Program-made: the position numbers and the translations under genes
In this document: piece after piece, positions 1 to 6,222 of the stretch
Numbering within the stretch: the first letter of the stretch is position 1
Layout: the number at the start of each line of letters is the position of its first letter
Assembly (NCBI GenBank): GCA_028293775.1
Contig: JAQGOD010000070.1
Location: 1-8,461, forward strand
Length of the DNA: 8,461 bases
Direction of reading: 5' to 3'
Source of the DNA: Gammaproteobacteria bacterium
GTDB lineage: Bacteria; Pseudomonadota; Gammaproteobacteria; Steroidobacterales; Steroidobacteraceae
The notes under the pieces: generated by a model
What the model saw: only the letters and a program-made list of their open reading frames with translations
What the model was told of the DNA's origin: nothing
The model's database searches: none

Positions 1-593
1 ACGTCAAATATCTGCACGAGCATGATGTCAGCATTTGGGATGAGTGGGCGGATAAGAGCGGAGAACTGGGGCCCATCTATGGCAAGCAGTGGAGAAGTTG
101 GCCCACTCACGACGGCCTGCAAATCGACCAGCTGTCACAGGTAGTCGAGCAGCTGAAAAGCAACCCCAACTCGCGGCGCATCATCGTCAGCGCTTGGAAC
201 GTGGGCGAATTGGACCGCATGGCCTTGCTGCCTTGTCACGCCCTATTTCAGTTCTATGTGGCGCAAGGCCGGCTTTCCTGCCAGTTATACCAGCGCAGCG
301 CCGATGCCCTGCTGGGCGTGCCTTTCAATATCGCCTCCTATGCGCTGCTCACCCACATGATTGCGCAGCAGTGCGATCTTGCCGTCGGCGACTTCGTTTG
401 GACGGGCGGAGATTGCCACTTGTATTTGAACCATTTGGAGCAAGCCGATTTGCAGCTTTCCCGCGCGCCCTTTCCGTTGCCGCAGCTTAAATTACTGCGA
501 AAGCCGCCGAGCTTGTTCGACTATTCTTACGAAGACTTCGAAATCCTCGACTATCGTCATCATGCCGCAATCAAAGCACCGATCGCCGTATGA
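1..593 (+). CDS. thyA: Thymidylate synthase ThyA, 3' part (N-terminus lies outside the window)
   Basis: ThyA methylates dUMP to dTMP in the cytoplasm using 5,10-methylenetetrahydrofolate and releases dihydrofolate, which FolA (encoded further along) recycles. The reading frame is open from base 3 and gives 196 residues. Compared from memory with the 264-residue E. coli enzyme, about the first 68 residues are missing. The catalytic cysteine is visible in the [11 protein letters not shown] motif (codon 234-236, equivalent to E. coli Cys146). It is followed by the phosphate-binding QRSAD segment, the [12 protein letters not shown] core, the [15 protein letters not shown] nucleotide-binding segment and a C-terminus ending IKAPIAV, close to the usual IKAPVAI. 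The stop TGA overlaps the ATG of the next gene (ATGA), which suggests translational coupling. Nothing in the visible part looks damaged. The call is very secure. Confidence 0.98.
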   Translation, partial: VKYLHEHDVSIWDEWADKSGELGPIYGKQWRSWPTHDGLQIDQLSQVVEQLKSNPNSRRIIVSAWNVGELDRMALLPCHALFQFYVAQGRLSCQLYQRSADALLGVPFNIASYALLTHMIAQQCDLAVGDFVWTGGDCHLYLNHLEQADLQLSRAPFPLPQLKLLRKPPSLFDYSYEDFEILDYRHHAAIKAPIAV

Positions 594-1159
594 GAAAGGG
601 AGCGCGGCATCGAAAGCCTCTATTTGAGGTGCGTCACTCACGCATTCACGGCCATGGCGTGTTCGCGCTGCGTCGCATCCGCAAGGGTACGACGATCATC
701 GAGTACCTGGGCGACCGGGTGACGCACACGCAAGCCGACGAACGCTATGCGGACAAGGATCCCAAGGACGGCCACACCTTCCTGTTCACGGTAGACGCGA
801 AGACCGTGATCGATGCCGGCGTCGGCGGCAATGAGGCGCGCTTCGTGAATCATGGTTGCGATCCGAACTGCCAAACCGTCAATACGAACAAGCGGATTTT
901 TATCGAAGCGGTGCGCACCATCCAACCCGGCGAGGAACTCGCCTACGACTATCAGATCCAGCGCGACGATGATGATCCCGCCGACGTGGAGCTCATATTC
1001 GCCTGCCGTTGCGGAGCGAAGGATTGCCGGGGCAGCATGCTGGAAGCGCCCAAGAAGAGGCGGAAAAAAGCCGCAAAGCGAAAGCGCAATGAAAAACCGA
1101 AGTCTCGGCGGCGGGCCTCGACGCGCAAAGCGAAGGCGCTGCGCAAACGGTCGCGGTGA
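590..1159 (+). CDS. SET-domain protein-lysine methyltransferase with basic C-terminal tail
   Basis: This 189-residue protein is a SET-domain methyltransferase, a family that transfers methyl groups from S-adenosylmethionine to lysines of proteins. Visible landmarks are the SAM-side HGHGVFA (residues 20-26), [10 protein letters not shown] (85-94, the NHxCxPN signature), GEELAYDY (114-121, with the presumed catalytic tyrosine) and a post-SET CxCx4C (Cys139, 141, 146). With Cys90 these would form the usual structural zinc site. Residues 154-189 are a lysine/arginine tail (22 of 36 residues basic), resembling histone-H1-like bacterial tails. No signal peptide is seen. The start ATG overlaps the thyA stop, no clear Shine-Dalgarno precedes it, and coupling is likely. 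Its own stop overlaps the GTG of the oxygenase. The substrate is unknown. The tail might bind nucleic acid or ribosomes, or be a target itself; this is inference. Family call is firm, role is not. Confidence 0.93.
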   Translation: MRKGARHRKPLFEVRHSRIHGHGVFALRRIRKGTTIIEYLGDRVTHTQADERYADKDPKDGHTFLFTVDAKTVIDAGVGGNEARFVNHGCDPNCQTVNTNKRIFIEAVRTIQPGEELAYDYQIQRDDDDPADVELIFACRCGAKDCRGSMLEAPKKRRKKAAKRKRNEKPKSRRRASTRKAKALRKRSR

Positions 1160-1737
1160 GCGCAAGCGCTGATTTGGAGGCGTGCGGGATCTCGATACGA
1201 GACCAATTTGTCTCGCCGGCGGAAGTGCGCCGTCTGCAGAAATGCGCCGACGAGCGGCAATCGCGGGGAGATTTTGCAGCGGCCCGGATAGGGAGCCGAG
1301 CGGGAACGCAACGCCGTGAATCAGTCCGCGGCGATTTCACCTGCTGGCTGCGAGAGCCGTTCGGCGAGGCGGAGAGCGCCTTGTTGGACCGATTGGAGGG
1401 TTTGCGCCTCGAATTGAACCGCGAGGCTTACCTGGGGCTGTTCGAGCTGGAACTTCATTACGCACTCTATCCGCCCGGTGCCGGCTATGAGCGCCATCTC
1501 GATCAGCCGCAAGGCACGACGCAACGCAAAGTTTCGCTGGTGCTGTATTTAAATGATGGTTGGGGACCCGGCGATGGAGGCGCGCTGCGCATGCACGAGG
1601 CACGCAACCAAGCGCTGGACATTGAGCCTGTTGGCGGCAGACTCGTTTGCTTTCTGACCTCGGGACGCGAACACCAGGTGCTGCCGGCGCGGCGCGAGCG
1701 CCTCAGCATCAGCGGCTGGTTTCGCGGGCGCGAGTAA
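1156..1737 (+). CDS. 2-oxoglutarate/Fe(II)-dependent oxygenase, prolyl 4-hydroxylase (SM-20/P4Hc-like) family
   Basis: This 193-residue protein resembles the small bacterial prolyl-hydroxylase-like oxygenases, which use O2, Fe(II) and 2-oxoglutarate. The iron ligands appear as His114-x-Asp116 (in YERHLDQP) and distal His173 (in REHQVLPA). The 2-oxoglutarate-binding arginine is probably Arg182 in RLSISGWF. The segment VSLVLYLNDGW followed by GGALRMH is typical of the double-stranded beta-helix core. Known relatives include the Pseudomonas prolyl hydroxylase that modifies elongation factor Tu and eukaryotic SM-20/EGLN proteins, so a protein substrate is plausible but not shown. The start is GTG in a GTGA overlap with the SET gene stop. 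There is no obvious ribosome-binding site, which fits coupling. The last 29 bases overlap the convergent CobW-type gene. The first 15 or so residues are poorly constrained, so the exact start is less sure than the family. Confidence 0.92.
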   Translation: MSASADLEACGISIRDQFVSPAEVRRLQKCADERQSRGDFAAARIGSRAGTQRRESVRGDFTCWLREPFGEAESALLDRLEGLRLELNREAYLGLFELELHYALYPPGAGYERHLDQPQGTTQRKVSLVLYLNDGWGPGDGGALRMHEARNQALDIEPVGGRLVCFLTSGREHQVLPARRERLSISGWFRGRE

Positions 1738-2737
1738 CGTTCGCCGCATCGCGCAGCAACGCGCGCCACGCCTCCAAAAATGGCTCAGTCGGCGCCGCGC
1801 CAAGCACGATCTCCATGCGGCTGTCGCGGCGAAATGCACTGTCCTCAACCGCGAGGCCGCGTCCATGGCTTTGAACCAGCCATGAAGGTCCCAAGCCGGT
1901 ACGAAACACGCCCTTCATTCGCCGCAACCAGCCCTGGTTGGTTTCCAGGAGCCAGCCAATCCGCGGCTCGAGGACGACGCGCGAAAAAACCAATTGCTGC
2001 GGTAGCGTCCATTGAACTGCCCACAGCCCGAGCACCGACAGCCGTGTTTCGAGGCCCGTCAGTCCGGCGATGTCGAATGCAACCGATACCGCCGCCTCGC
2101 CAGGCTCATGATTCGCTACCAACGAGAAGCGCGGGGTGCGCTCGAATTTTATCAATGCCTCTTGCGGCAATTCACCGTGACTGCAAGTCCCGAGAAAGGC
2201 CTTCAACGGGTACTGCGCTGCCGCGATTTCCTGGAAAGCTTGACGCTGCGCATTACCGGCCAAATCCGGCTTGGACAGGAGCAGCGCATCTGCCGACTGG
2301 ATCTGCGACCATTCAATCGGCGCGCGCGTCGCCAGAATCCGCGCGGCGTCCAGAGGATCGACCAGGCAAATGACGCTGTCGAGCTGCAACGCCCGTTGGG
2401 ATTCGTATATGGCGAGCGTGTCGACGATGTCCGCGGCGTGCCCCGCGCCGCTCGGCTCGATCAATAGCCGGGCCGGTTTGAAATTGCGCAGAATGTCGCG
2501 CAACTGTTTGCCGAATTCCAACTCTCCAACGCAGCACAGGCAACCGCCGGCGACCAAGCGCACATCGTAATTGCCGCGCGCGGACTGCGCGACATTCAGC
2601 GCATCGATTCCCGCCTCGGTGAATTCATTGAGGATGACAATCCACAACTCCTCCTCGGGCTTGCGGCTCATCAGCCAACGGATGGCGGTTGTCTTGCCGC
2701 TGCCGAAACTACCCGTAATGACATGTGCGCGAGTCAC
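1709..2737 (-). CDS. CobW/YjiA-type (COG0523) G3E-family GTPase, putative metal chaperone
   Basis: This 342-residue protein belongs to the G3E GTPases that insert or deliver metals (zinc, cobalt, nickel) to target enzymes. The Walker A loop GSFGSGKT is at residues 9-16. The family's metal-binding CxCC is GGCLCCVGE (Cys66, 68, 69), followed by IEPSG (93-97) where relatives have ETSG/ETTG, and SKPD (155-158) in place of NKxD, similar to the TKxD of YjiA. A C-terminal CobW domain occupies roughly residues 220-325. No histidine-rich metal-storage stretch is present. The start is GTG: an in-frame TAA lies four codons upstream, and the overlapping ATG at 2739 runs straight into TGA. It is transcribed away from the LysR gene and converges on the oxygenase with a 29-base overlap. 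No Zur-like operator was recognised upstream, so the metal and client protein cannot be named. Confidence 0.93.
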   Translation of the reverse strand: MTRAHVITGSFGSGKTTAIRWLMSRKPEEELWIVILNEFTEAGIDALNVAQSARGNYDVRLVAGGCLCCVGELEFGKQLRDILRNFKPARLLIEPSGAGHAADIVDTLAIYESQRALQLDSVICLVDPLDAARILATRAPIEWSQIQSADALLLSKPDLAGNAQRQAFQEIAAAQYPLKAFLGTCSHGELPQEALIKFERTPRFSLVANHEPGEAAVSVAFDIAGLTGLETRLSVLGLWAVQWTLPQQLVFSRVVLEPRIGWLLETNQGWLRRMKGVFRTGLGPSWLVQSHGRGLAVEDSAFRRDSRMEIVLGAAPTEPFLEAWRALLRDAANVTRARETSR

Positions 2738-2901
2738 ATTATGAGCTTACGCGAGGCGCCAGCATCGGGCGGCGCTCTTCGCCGCTCGCCCGTAAATCAG
2801 GCACGCAGGAACGCTTTGTCAAACAACCCGGCCGATTGAGCGATTTTAGGCCGCTGGCATGAATGTTGCTGCAGCACGTTACTGTATGATAGGTCGTCTC
2901 T
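2738..2901. promoter_or_regulatory. Divergent intergenic region between the CobW-type gene and the LysR gene, with a palindrome
   Basis: This 164-base gap must hold the promoters of both divergent genes. A perfect 10-base palindrome TGCTGCAGCA lies at about 2866-2875. A TATGAT box (five of six matches to the -10 consensus) lies at 2885-2890, eleven bases before the LysR ATG. No convincing -35 box at standard spacing was found. LysR regulators often bind imperfect palindromes between divergent genes and control their own promoter, so this palindrome is a candidate operator. That is inference from position only. Confidence 0.35.
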
Positions 2902-3783
2902 ATGCGCTTGCCGTCTCTTAAATTTTTGAAGACCTTCCAGGTCGCGGCCAGGCTGCAAAGCTTCAAGGCTGCCGCCGAAGAGTTATTCGTTACGCCGTCC
3001 GCCATTAGCCATCAAATCAAGGCATTAGAGGAACAGCTGGGCGTGAGCCTGTTCCAGAGGGGCGTGCGCACCTTGACCCTGACCGATGCCGGGGCCAACT
3101 ACCTTGAGCACATCAACGATATTTTCTCGAAGCTCGAATCGGTCACCGAGCAGCTCCAAGTTCGCTACGGCCGCACCATTATCCGGCTGAATGTCCCCTC
3201 ATTTTTTGCGAACGAACTGTTGCTGCCGAGGCTCGCGTCTTTCTCGCAGGCCCGCGAGGAAACCGATATCCGTATCGAGACGACATTTTCCGCACCCAAA
3301 ACCCATCCCCCGGAAGCGGATCTGTCCATCGTGGTGGGAGCCGGTCCTTGGGATGGCCTGATCGTCCATGAGTTGTTCGCGCAAAATTTCATCGCAGCGT
3401 GCTCTCCGGCGTTTCTGCTCGACAATCCCATCGACAGCTACGGCGATCTCAATGGCAAGACGTTGCTGCTGCATGAAGAACGCCGCGAGGCTTGGGAGCG
3501 CTGGGCGGCGGGCTTGGGAATCGAACCGATCATACCCAACCGGTTGGTCCGGCTCGACACCATGTCGGCTGTGGTGCGAGCCGCGGAACAGGGCGTGGGC
3601 GTTGCCTTGGTTCCCTCTCGCTTGAGCGCCGATCGATTCAATGCCGGGGGGCTGGTCAAACTCTTCGATGCGGAGCTGACCACCAATGAGAGCTACTACT
3701 TGCTGCACAGACCCGAGGATCGCGCGCGCGAGGATTTGCAGGAGCTGACCCGGTGGATCTTGAGCGAGTGCCGCGTCGCGTGA
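2902..3783 (+). CDS. LysR-family transcriptional regulator, GcvA-like
   Basis: This 293-residue protein has the full LysR layout. An N-terminal winged helix-turn-helix at about residues 5-64 contains LQSFKAAAEELFVTPSAISH and IKALEEQLGVSLFQR, followed by a linker helix (about 65-90) and a periplasmic-binding-like effector domain from about 93 to 290. The opening RLPSLKFLKTFQVAARLQSF is typical of the GcvA-like subgroup. The length is normal for the family and no key segment is missing. The ATG at 2902 is preceded by GGTCGTCTCT with no clear Shine-Dalgarno, and the nearest -10-like box is only eleven bases away, so the leader may be very short. It sits divergent to the CobW-type gene and 125 bases before a gene for a small exported protein; either could be its target. 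The effector molecule cannot be deduced. Confidence 0.95.
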   Translation: MRLPSLKFLKTFQVAARLQSFKAAAEELFVTPSAISHQIKALEEQLGVSLFQRGVRTLTLTDAGANYLEHINDIFSKLESVTEQLQVRYGRTIIRLNVPSFFANELLLPRLASFSQAREETDIRIETTFSAPKTHPPEADLSIVVGAGPWDGLIVHELFAQNFIAACSPAFLLDNPIDSYGDLNGKTLLLHEERREAWERWAAGLGIEPIIPNRLVRLDTMSAVVRAAEQGVGVALVPSRLSADRFNAGGLVKLFDAELTTNESYYLLHRPEDRAREDLQELTRWILSECRVA

Positions 3784-3896
3784 GTTAAATGTTCCGGACA
3801 CATGAGAGAAATCGCGCCGTAGCTAAAAGTTTTCTCGTTTGTTCGGATGTCAAAGCCAGTCTACTTTGTCATCGGGGTGTTGGTATTTTCGCTAAC

Positions 3897-3900
3897 AGGA
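3897..3900 (+). promoter_or_regulatory. Ribosome-binding site of the small exported protein
   Basis: AGGA eight bases before the ATG at 3909 is a reasonable Shine-Dalgarno. It decides the start in favour of 3909 over the upstream in-frame ATG at 3789, which would place 40 charged, unlike residues in front of the signal peptide. Confidence 0.6.
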
Positions 3901-3908
3901 ATACCATC

Positions 3909-4262
3909 ATGACAGTTCGCACGCTTCTCCTGGCTGCCGCATCCGTGGCGGCAATGACTCCCGCCATCTCCAACGCAAGTCCCGAGAATGCCGCCATGCA
4001 AGCCTGTGCCCAGGCCTTTGCGTCCAGCCTCGCTTCCGGATCGGTCACGCCCAAATTCAAGGTGAACTATCACCGCGAATCGGGGAGCATGTTGAGCTTT
4101 TACTACGCAAGCCATGACTTCGCCTTCAACCTGCAGGCCAATGATCCGAAGACCGGCGCGATCATGGCTCGCGCACAGTGTTCTGCCGACGTGCACGGCA
4201 AGATACTGGCGCTGACCGCAGCTCCCATAGACAAGTCTCCGACGCTCGCGGCTGAATTTTAG
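3909..4262 (+). CDS. Small exported protein of unknown function
   Basis: I do not recognise this 117-residue protein. It begins with a clear Sec signal peptide: MTVR, then a hydrophobic stretch from residue 5 to about 16, then a cleavage site most likely after SNA at residue 23. No lipobox cysteine follows, so the mature protein of about 94 residues is probably soluble in the periplasm or outside the cell. It contains two cysteines, Cys33 (in MQACAQAF) and Cys91 (in RAQCSADVHGKI), which could form a disulfide. The segment from about 85 to 102 looks like a beta hairpin with a turn at HGK, vaguely PepSY-like, but that resemblance is too weak to name a family. The start at 3909 is supported by AGGA and by the signal peptide. 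It lies downstream of the LysR gene and upstream of folA, and may be transcribed alone. Confidence 0.82.
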   Translation: MTVRTLLLAAASVAAMTPAISNASPENAAMQACAQAFASSLASGSVTPKFKVNYHRESGSMLSFYYASHDFAFNLQANDPKTGAIMARAQCSADVHGKILALTAAPIDKSPTLAAEF

Positions 4263-4294
4263 AGCCGGACGGCTAAGCCGCCGCGCGATGTTCG

Positions 4295-4316
4295 CCCGCC
4301 GGCAGCGACTGGCGGG
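4295..4316 (+). terminator. GC-rich hairpin after the exported-protein gene, possible weak terminator
   Basis: CCCGCC at 4295-4300 and GGCGGG at 4311-4316 can pair into a six-base stem with a ten-base loop, extendable by a G-T wobble. It lies 32 bases after the stop codon. There is no run of T after it, so an intrinsic terminator is doubtful. It could instead be a chance structure in GC-rich DNA. Confidence 0.25.
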
Positions 4317-4363
4317 TTCATCGGCGCAAGCGTATAAATCCGTTTTCATTTTCGGATGCACGG

Positions 4364-4891
4364 ATGACGGACGCTGCGATGGAGTTGGTGGTTGCGGTCG
4401 CGGAAAATGATGCCATCGGCCGTGCTAACCGGCTGCCCTGGCATTTACCGGCAGACTTGCGGCACTTCAAGGCACTGACCATCGGCCGTCCCATTCTCAT
4501 GGGGCGCAAAACCTACCTGTCCATCGGCAAGGCGCTGCCGGGCCGGACCAACTGGGTATTGAGCCGCTCCCCGGATTTCGCGCCGGCCGATTGCAAGGTC
4601 GTTCGAACGCTCGAGGATGCGCGTTCCGGCGCTCGCTCCGAGTCGCCTTTGATGGTGATCGGCGGCGCCGAGGTCTTTGAATTGAGTCTGCCTCAGGCGC
4701 AGCGTATTCACCTGACCCTGGTGCACACCGAAGTGACCGACGCCGACACGTTTTTCCCCCACTGGCGCAGCGCGGACTGGCGGGAGTCGAGCCGCGAGCG
4801 TCACGAGCCGGACACGAAGAACGGCTACGCTTATAGCTTTATCACGCTCGAGCGTGCAACGGCACTGTCGAATCCAGTGACGGCAGTTTAG
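4364..4891 (+). CDS. folA: Dihydrofolate reductase
   Basis: FolA reduces dihydrofolate to tetrahydrofolate with NADPH, supplying the folate pool that ThyA consumes. In this 175-residue protein the substrate pocket is visible as LPWHLPADLRHFK (24-36), whose Asp31 corresponds to the catalytic Asp27 of E. coli. The NADPH-binding segments are MGRKTYLSIGKALPGR (46-61) and VIGGAEVF (98-105). HTEV (121-124) lies where the conserved active-site threonine is expected. An in-frame ATG at 4379 (residue 6) aligns better with the E. coli N-terminus, so the protein may really begin there with 170 residues; no strong Shine-Dalgarno separates the two. After the usual end near ITLER an extra tail of about 11 residues is encoded, and it overlaps the end of the convergent kmo gene by 50 bases. 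It is trimethoprim's target class. The call is very secure. Confidence 0.97.
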   Translation: MTDAAMELVVAVAENDAIGRANRLPWHLPADLRHFKALTIGRPILMGRKTYLSIGKALPGRTNWVLSRSPDFAPADCKVVRTLEDARSGARSESPLMVIGGAEVFELSLPQAQRIHLTLVHTEVTDADTFFPHWRSADWRESSRERHEPDTKNGYAYSFITLERATALSNPVTAV

Positions 4892-6215
4892 TATTGATCA
4901 GCCGTTCCGCGCGCTCGAAATCCACATCCGAAAGCTCTTGCACCGCGCCGCGCGTGAGATCCGACAAAATCTCGGCCTGAATCGCGCCGCGCCGCTGCGC
5001 AATCAGATACGGAATCTCGTGGTGAAACATCACCATGGCATAGCGTGGTATGAAGCGCCGTGGAAAGCGCCGCTCGAGTTCCAACGATAACGCTTGCTGC
5101 AGCTGAAATGTTGGGACCGCGACGCTCTCGCGCATCTCCAAATAATTCTCCTGGGCCATCGCCGCAATGGCATCGGTATTCGGCTTGCGGGCAGTATCGA
5201 ATTCGCAGAATGCCTCTTCCCAGGAGGCATGCCGCGCGACGCAGGCGTCGAATTCGATGCAGTCCTCGAAGCAGCAATTCATGCCTTGGCCATGGAAAGG
5301 CACCATGGCGTGCGCCGCATCGCCGATCAGCATCGCCTGGGCGCCGACATGCCAGGGGCTCGCAGAGACGGTGCCCAAAAAGCCCACGGGGTGCGCGCTG
5401 AACTCGGCGACGGCATCAGGCATGAGTGTACGGGCGTCGGGAAAATTCAGCGAAAGAAACTCTTCTAGCGCCGGGACTTGCGTCAGCGCTTCGAAGCTGT
5501 TTGGACCGCGTTTGGGCAGAAACAGCGTCGCGGTGAAGCTGCCGTCATCATTCGGCAGCGCGATGAGCATGAAATTGCCGCGCGGCCAGATGTGCAGCGC
5601 GTCTTTCGCCATCCGAAAACTCCCCCGTGGGCCCGCCGGGATGGACAATTCCTTGTAACCATGTTCCAGGTCGGTCTCGCCGGCCTGGATCAATTTATGC
5701 GCGCTCATCGCGCGGCGCATCAGCGAGCCGGCGCCATCGGTGGCCAACATCGGTTGCATCGGGACCGTCAGGGCCCGATCACGCCGCAGGTCGCGGATGA
5801 GCGCGGTTTGAGCCGCGAAATCAGCACCCTCGAATCGATGCTCGAAATGCAGTTGGATTCCGGGAAGCCCTGCCGCGGCTTCAATCAGCGCCTGATTGAG
5901 CCGATGCCGAGATACCGAGTAGATCAGCTCTGTGGGCCGCTGCCCATAGGGCTGAAACGCCGTTTCTCCCGAGGCATGATGAATGAGCCGGCCGCGCATG
6001 GGCAGCAGTGCCGATCCCAAGGATTCGAACACGCCGGCTGCCCGCAGCGCATGAATGCCCCGATCGGCCAGCGCCAAATTGATGGATCGGCCCGACTCGG
6101 CGCGCGCGGTGCGCGGGTCGGGACGCAGCTCGTAGAGGGCAATCTCTTTTGCCCGCCGCTGCAGAAGGATGGCGAGAAGCGAGCCTGTGGGGCCCGCGCC
6201 GACGATGCGTATCAT
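4842..6215 (-). CDS. kmo: Kynurenine 3-monooxygenase
   Basis: Kmo is an FAD-dependent monooxygenase that hydroxylates L-kynurenine to 3-hydroxykynurenine with NADPH and O2. The 457-residue length matches bacterial Kmo (about 460). Motifs in order are the FAD-binding GAGPTG (6-11), GRSINLAL (42-49), the ATDGAGS segment (158-164), HGYKELSIP (185-193) and the GDAAHAMVPFHGQGMN flavin-binding signature (298-313). Further on is the RYAMVMF segment (391-397) seen in this family. The last approximately 16 residues overlap folA on the other strand. The ATG lies seven bases after the kynureninase stop, so the gene is the third of three pathway genes in one apparent operon with apaH. No strong Shine-Dalgarno is seen, and translation probably depends on reinitiation from the gene before it. 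No long C-terminal membrane anchor like that of the mitochondrial enzyme is present. Confidence 0.96.
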   Translation of the reverse strand: MIRIVGAGPTGSLLAILLQRRAKEIALYELRPDPRTARAESGRSINLALADRGIHALRAAGVFESLGSALLPMRGRLIHHASGETAFQPYGQRPTELIYSVSRHRLNQALIEAAAGLPGIQLHFEHRFEGADFAAQTALIRDLRRDRALTVPMQPMLATDGAGSLMRRAMSAHKLIQAGETDLEHGYKELSIPAGPRGSFRMAKDALHIWPRGNFMLIALPNDDGSFTATLFLPKRGPNSFEALTQVPALEEFLSLNFPDARTLMPDAVAEFSAHPVGFLGTVSASPWHVGAQAMLIGDAAHAMVPFHGQGMNCCFEDCIEFDACVARHASWEEAFCEFDTARKPNTDAIAAMAQENYLEMRESVAVPTFQLQQALSLELERRFPRRFIPRYAMVMFHHEIPYLIAQRRGAIQAEILSDLTRGAVQELSDVDFERAERLINTKLPSLDSTVPLHARA

Positions 6216-6222
6216 GAGAAAT

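Noticed and set aside
2012..2467. Open frame on the + strand opposite the CobW-type gene
   Set aside because: The - strand carries the Walker A loop, CxCC and SKPD of a real GTPase; the + frame is a shadow.
2738..2901. Possible Zur box controlling the CobW-type gene
   Set aside because: I looked for an AT-rich inverted repeat of the Zur kind and saw none; the only palindrome is GC-rich TGCTGCAGCA.
3199..3801. 200-codon open frame on the - strand opposite the LysR gene
   Set aside because: The + strand encodes a complete LysR protein. The antisense product has no recognisable motif.
3788..3850. GTTCCGGACAC and GTTCGGATGTC as paired operator half-sites after the LysR gene
   Set aside because: The similarity is short and imperfect, and the spacing and orientation match no known arrangement.
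3789..3908. 40-residue N-terminal extension of the exported protein from ATG 3789
   Set aside because: It would bury the signal peptide and has no ribosome-binding site; ATG 3909 with AGGA is far better.
4333..4338. TATAAA before folA as a -10 box
   Set aside because: No -35-like hexamer lies at 16-18 bases upstream, so it was not listed as a promoter.
3861..4361. 166-codon open frame on the - strand over the exported-protein gene
   Set aside because: The + strand has a Shine-Dalgarno and a clear signal peptide; the antisense product is rich in Arg, Cys and His and resembles nothing.
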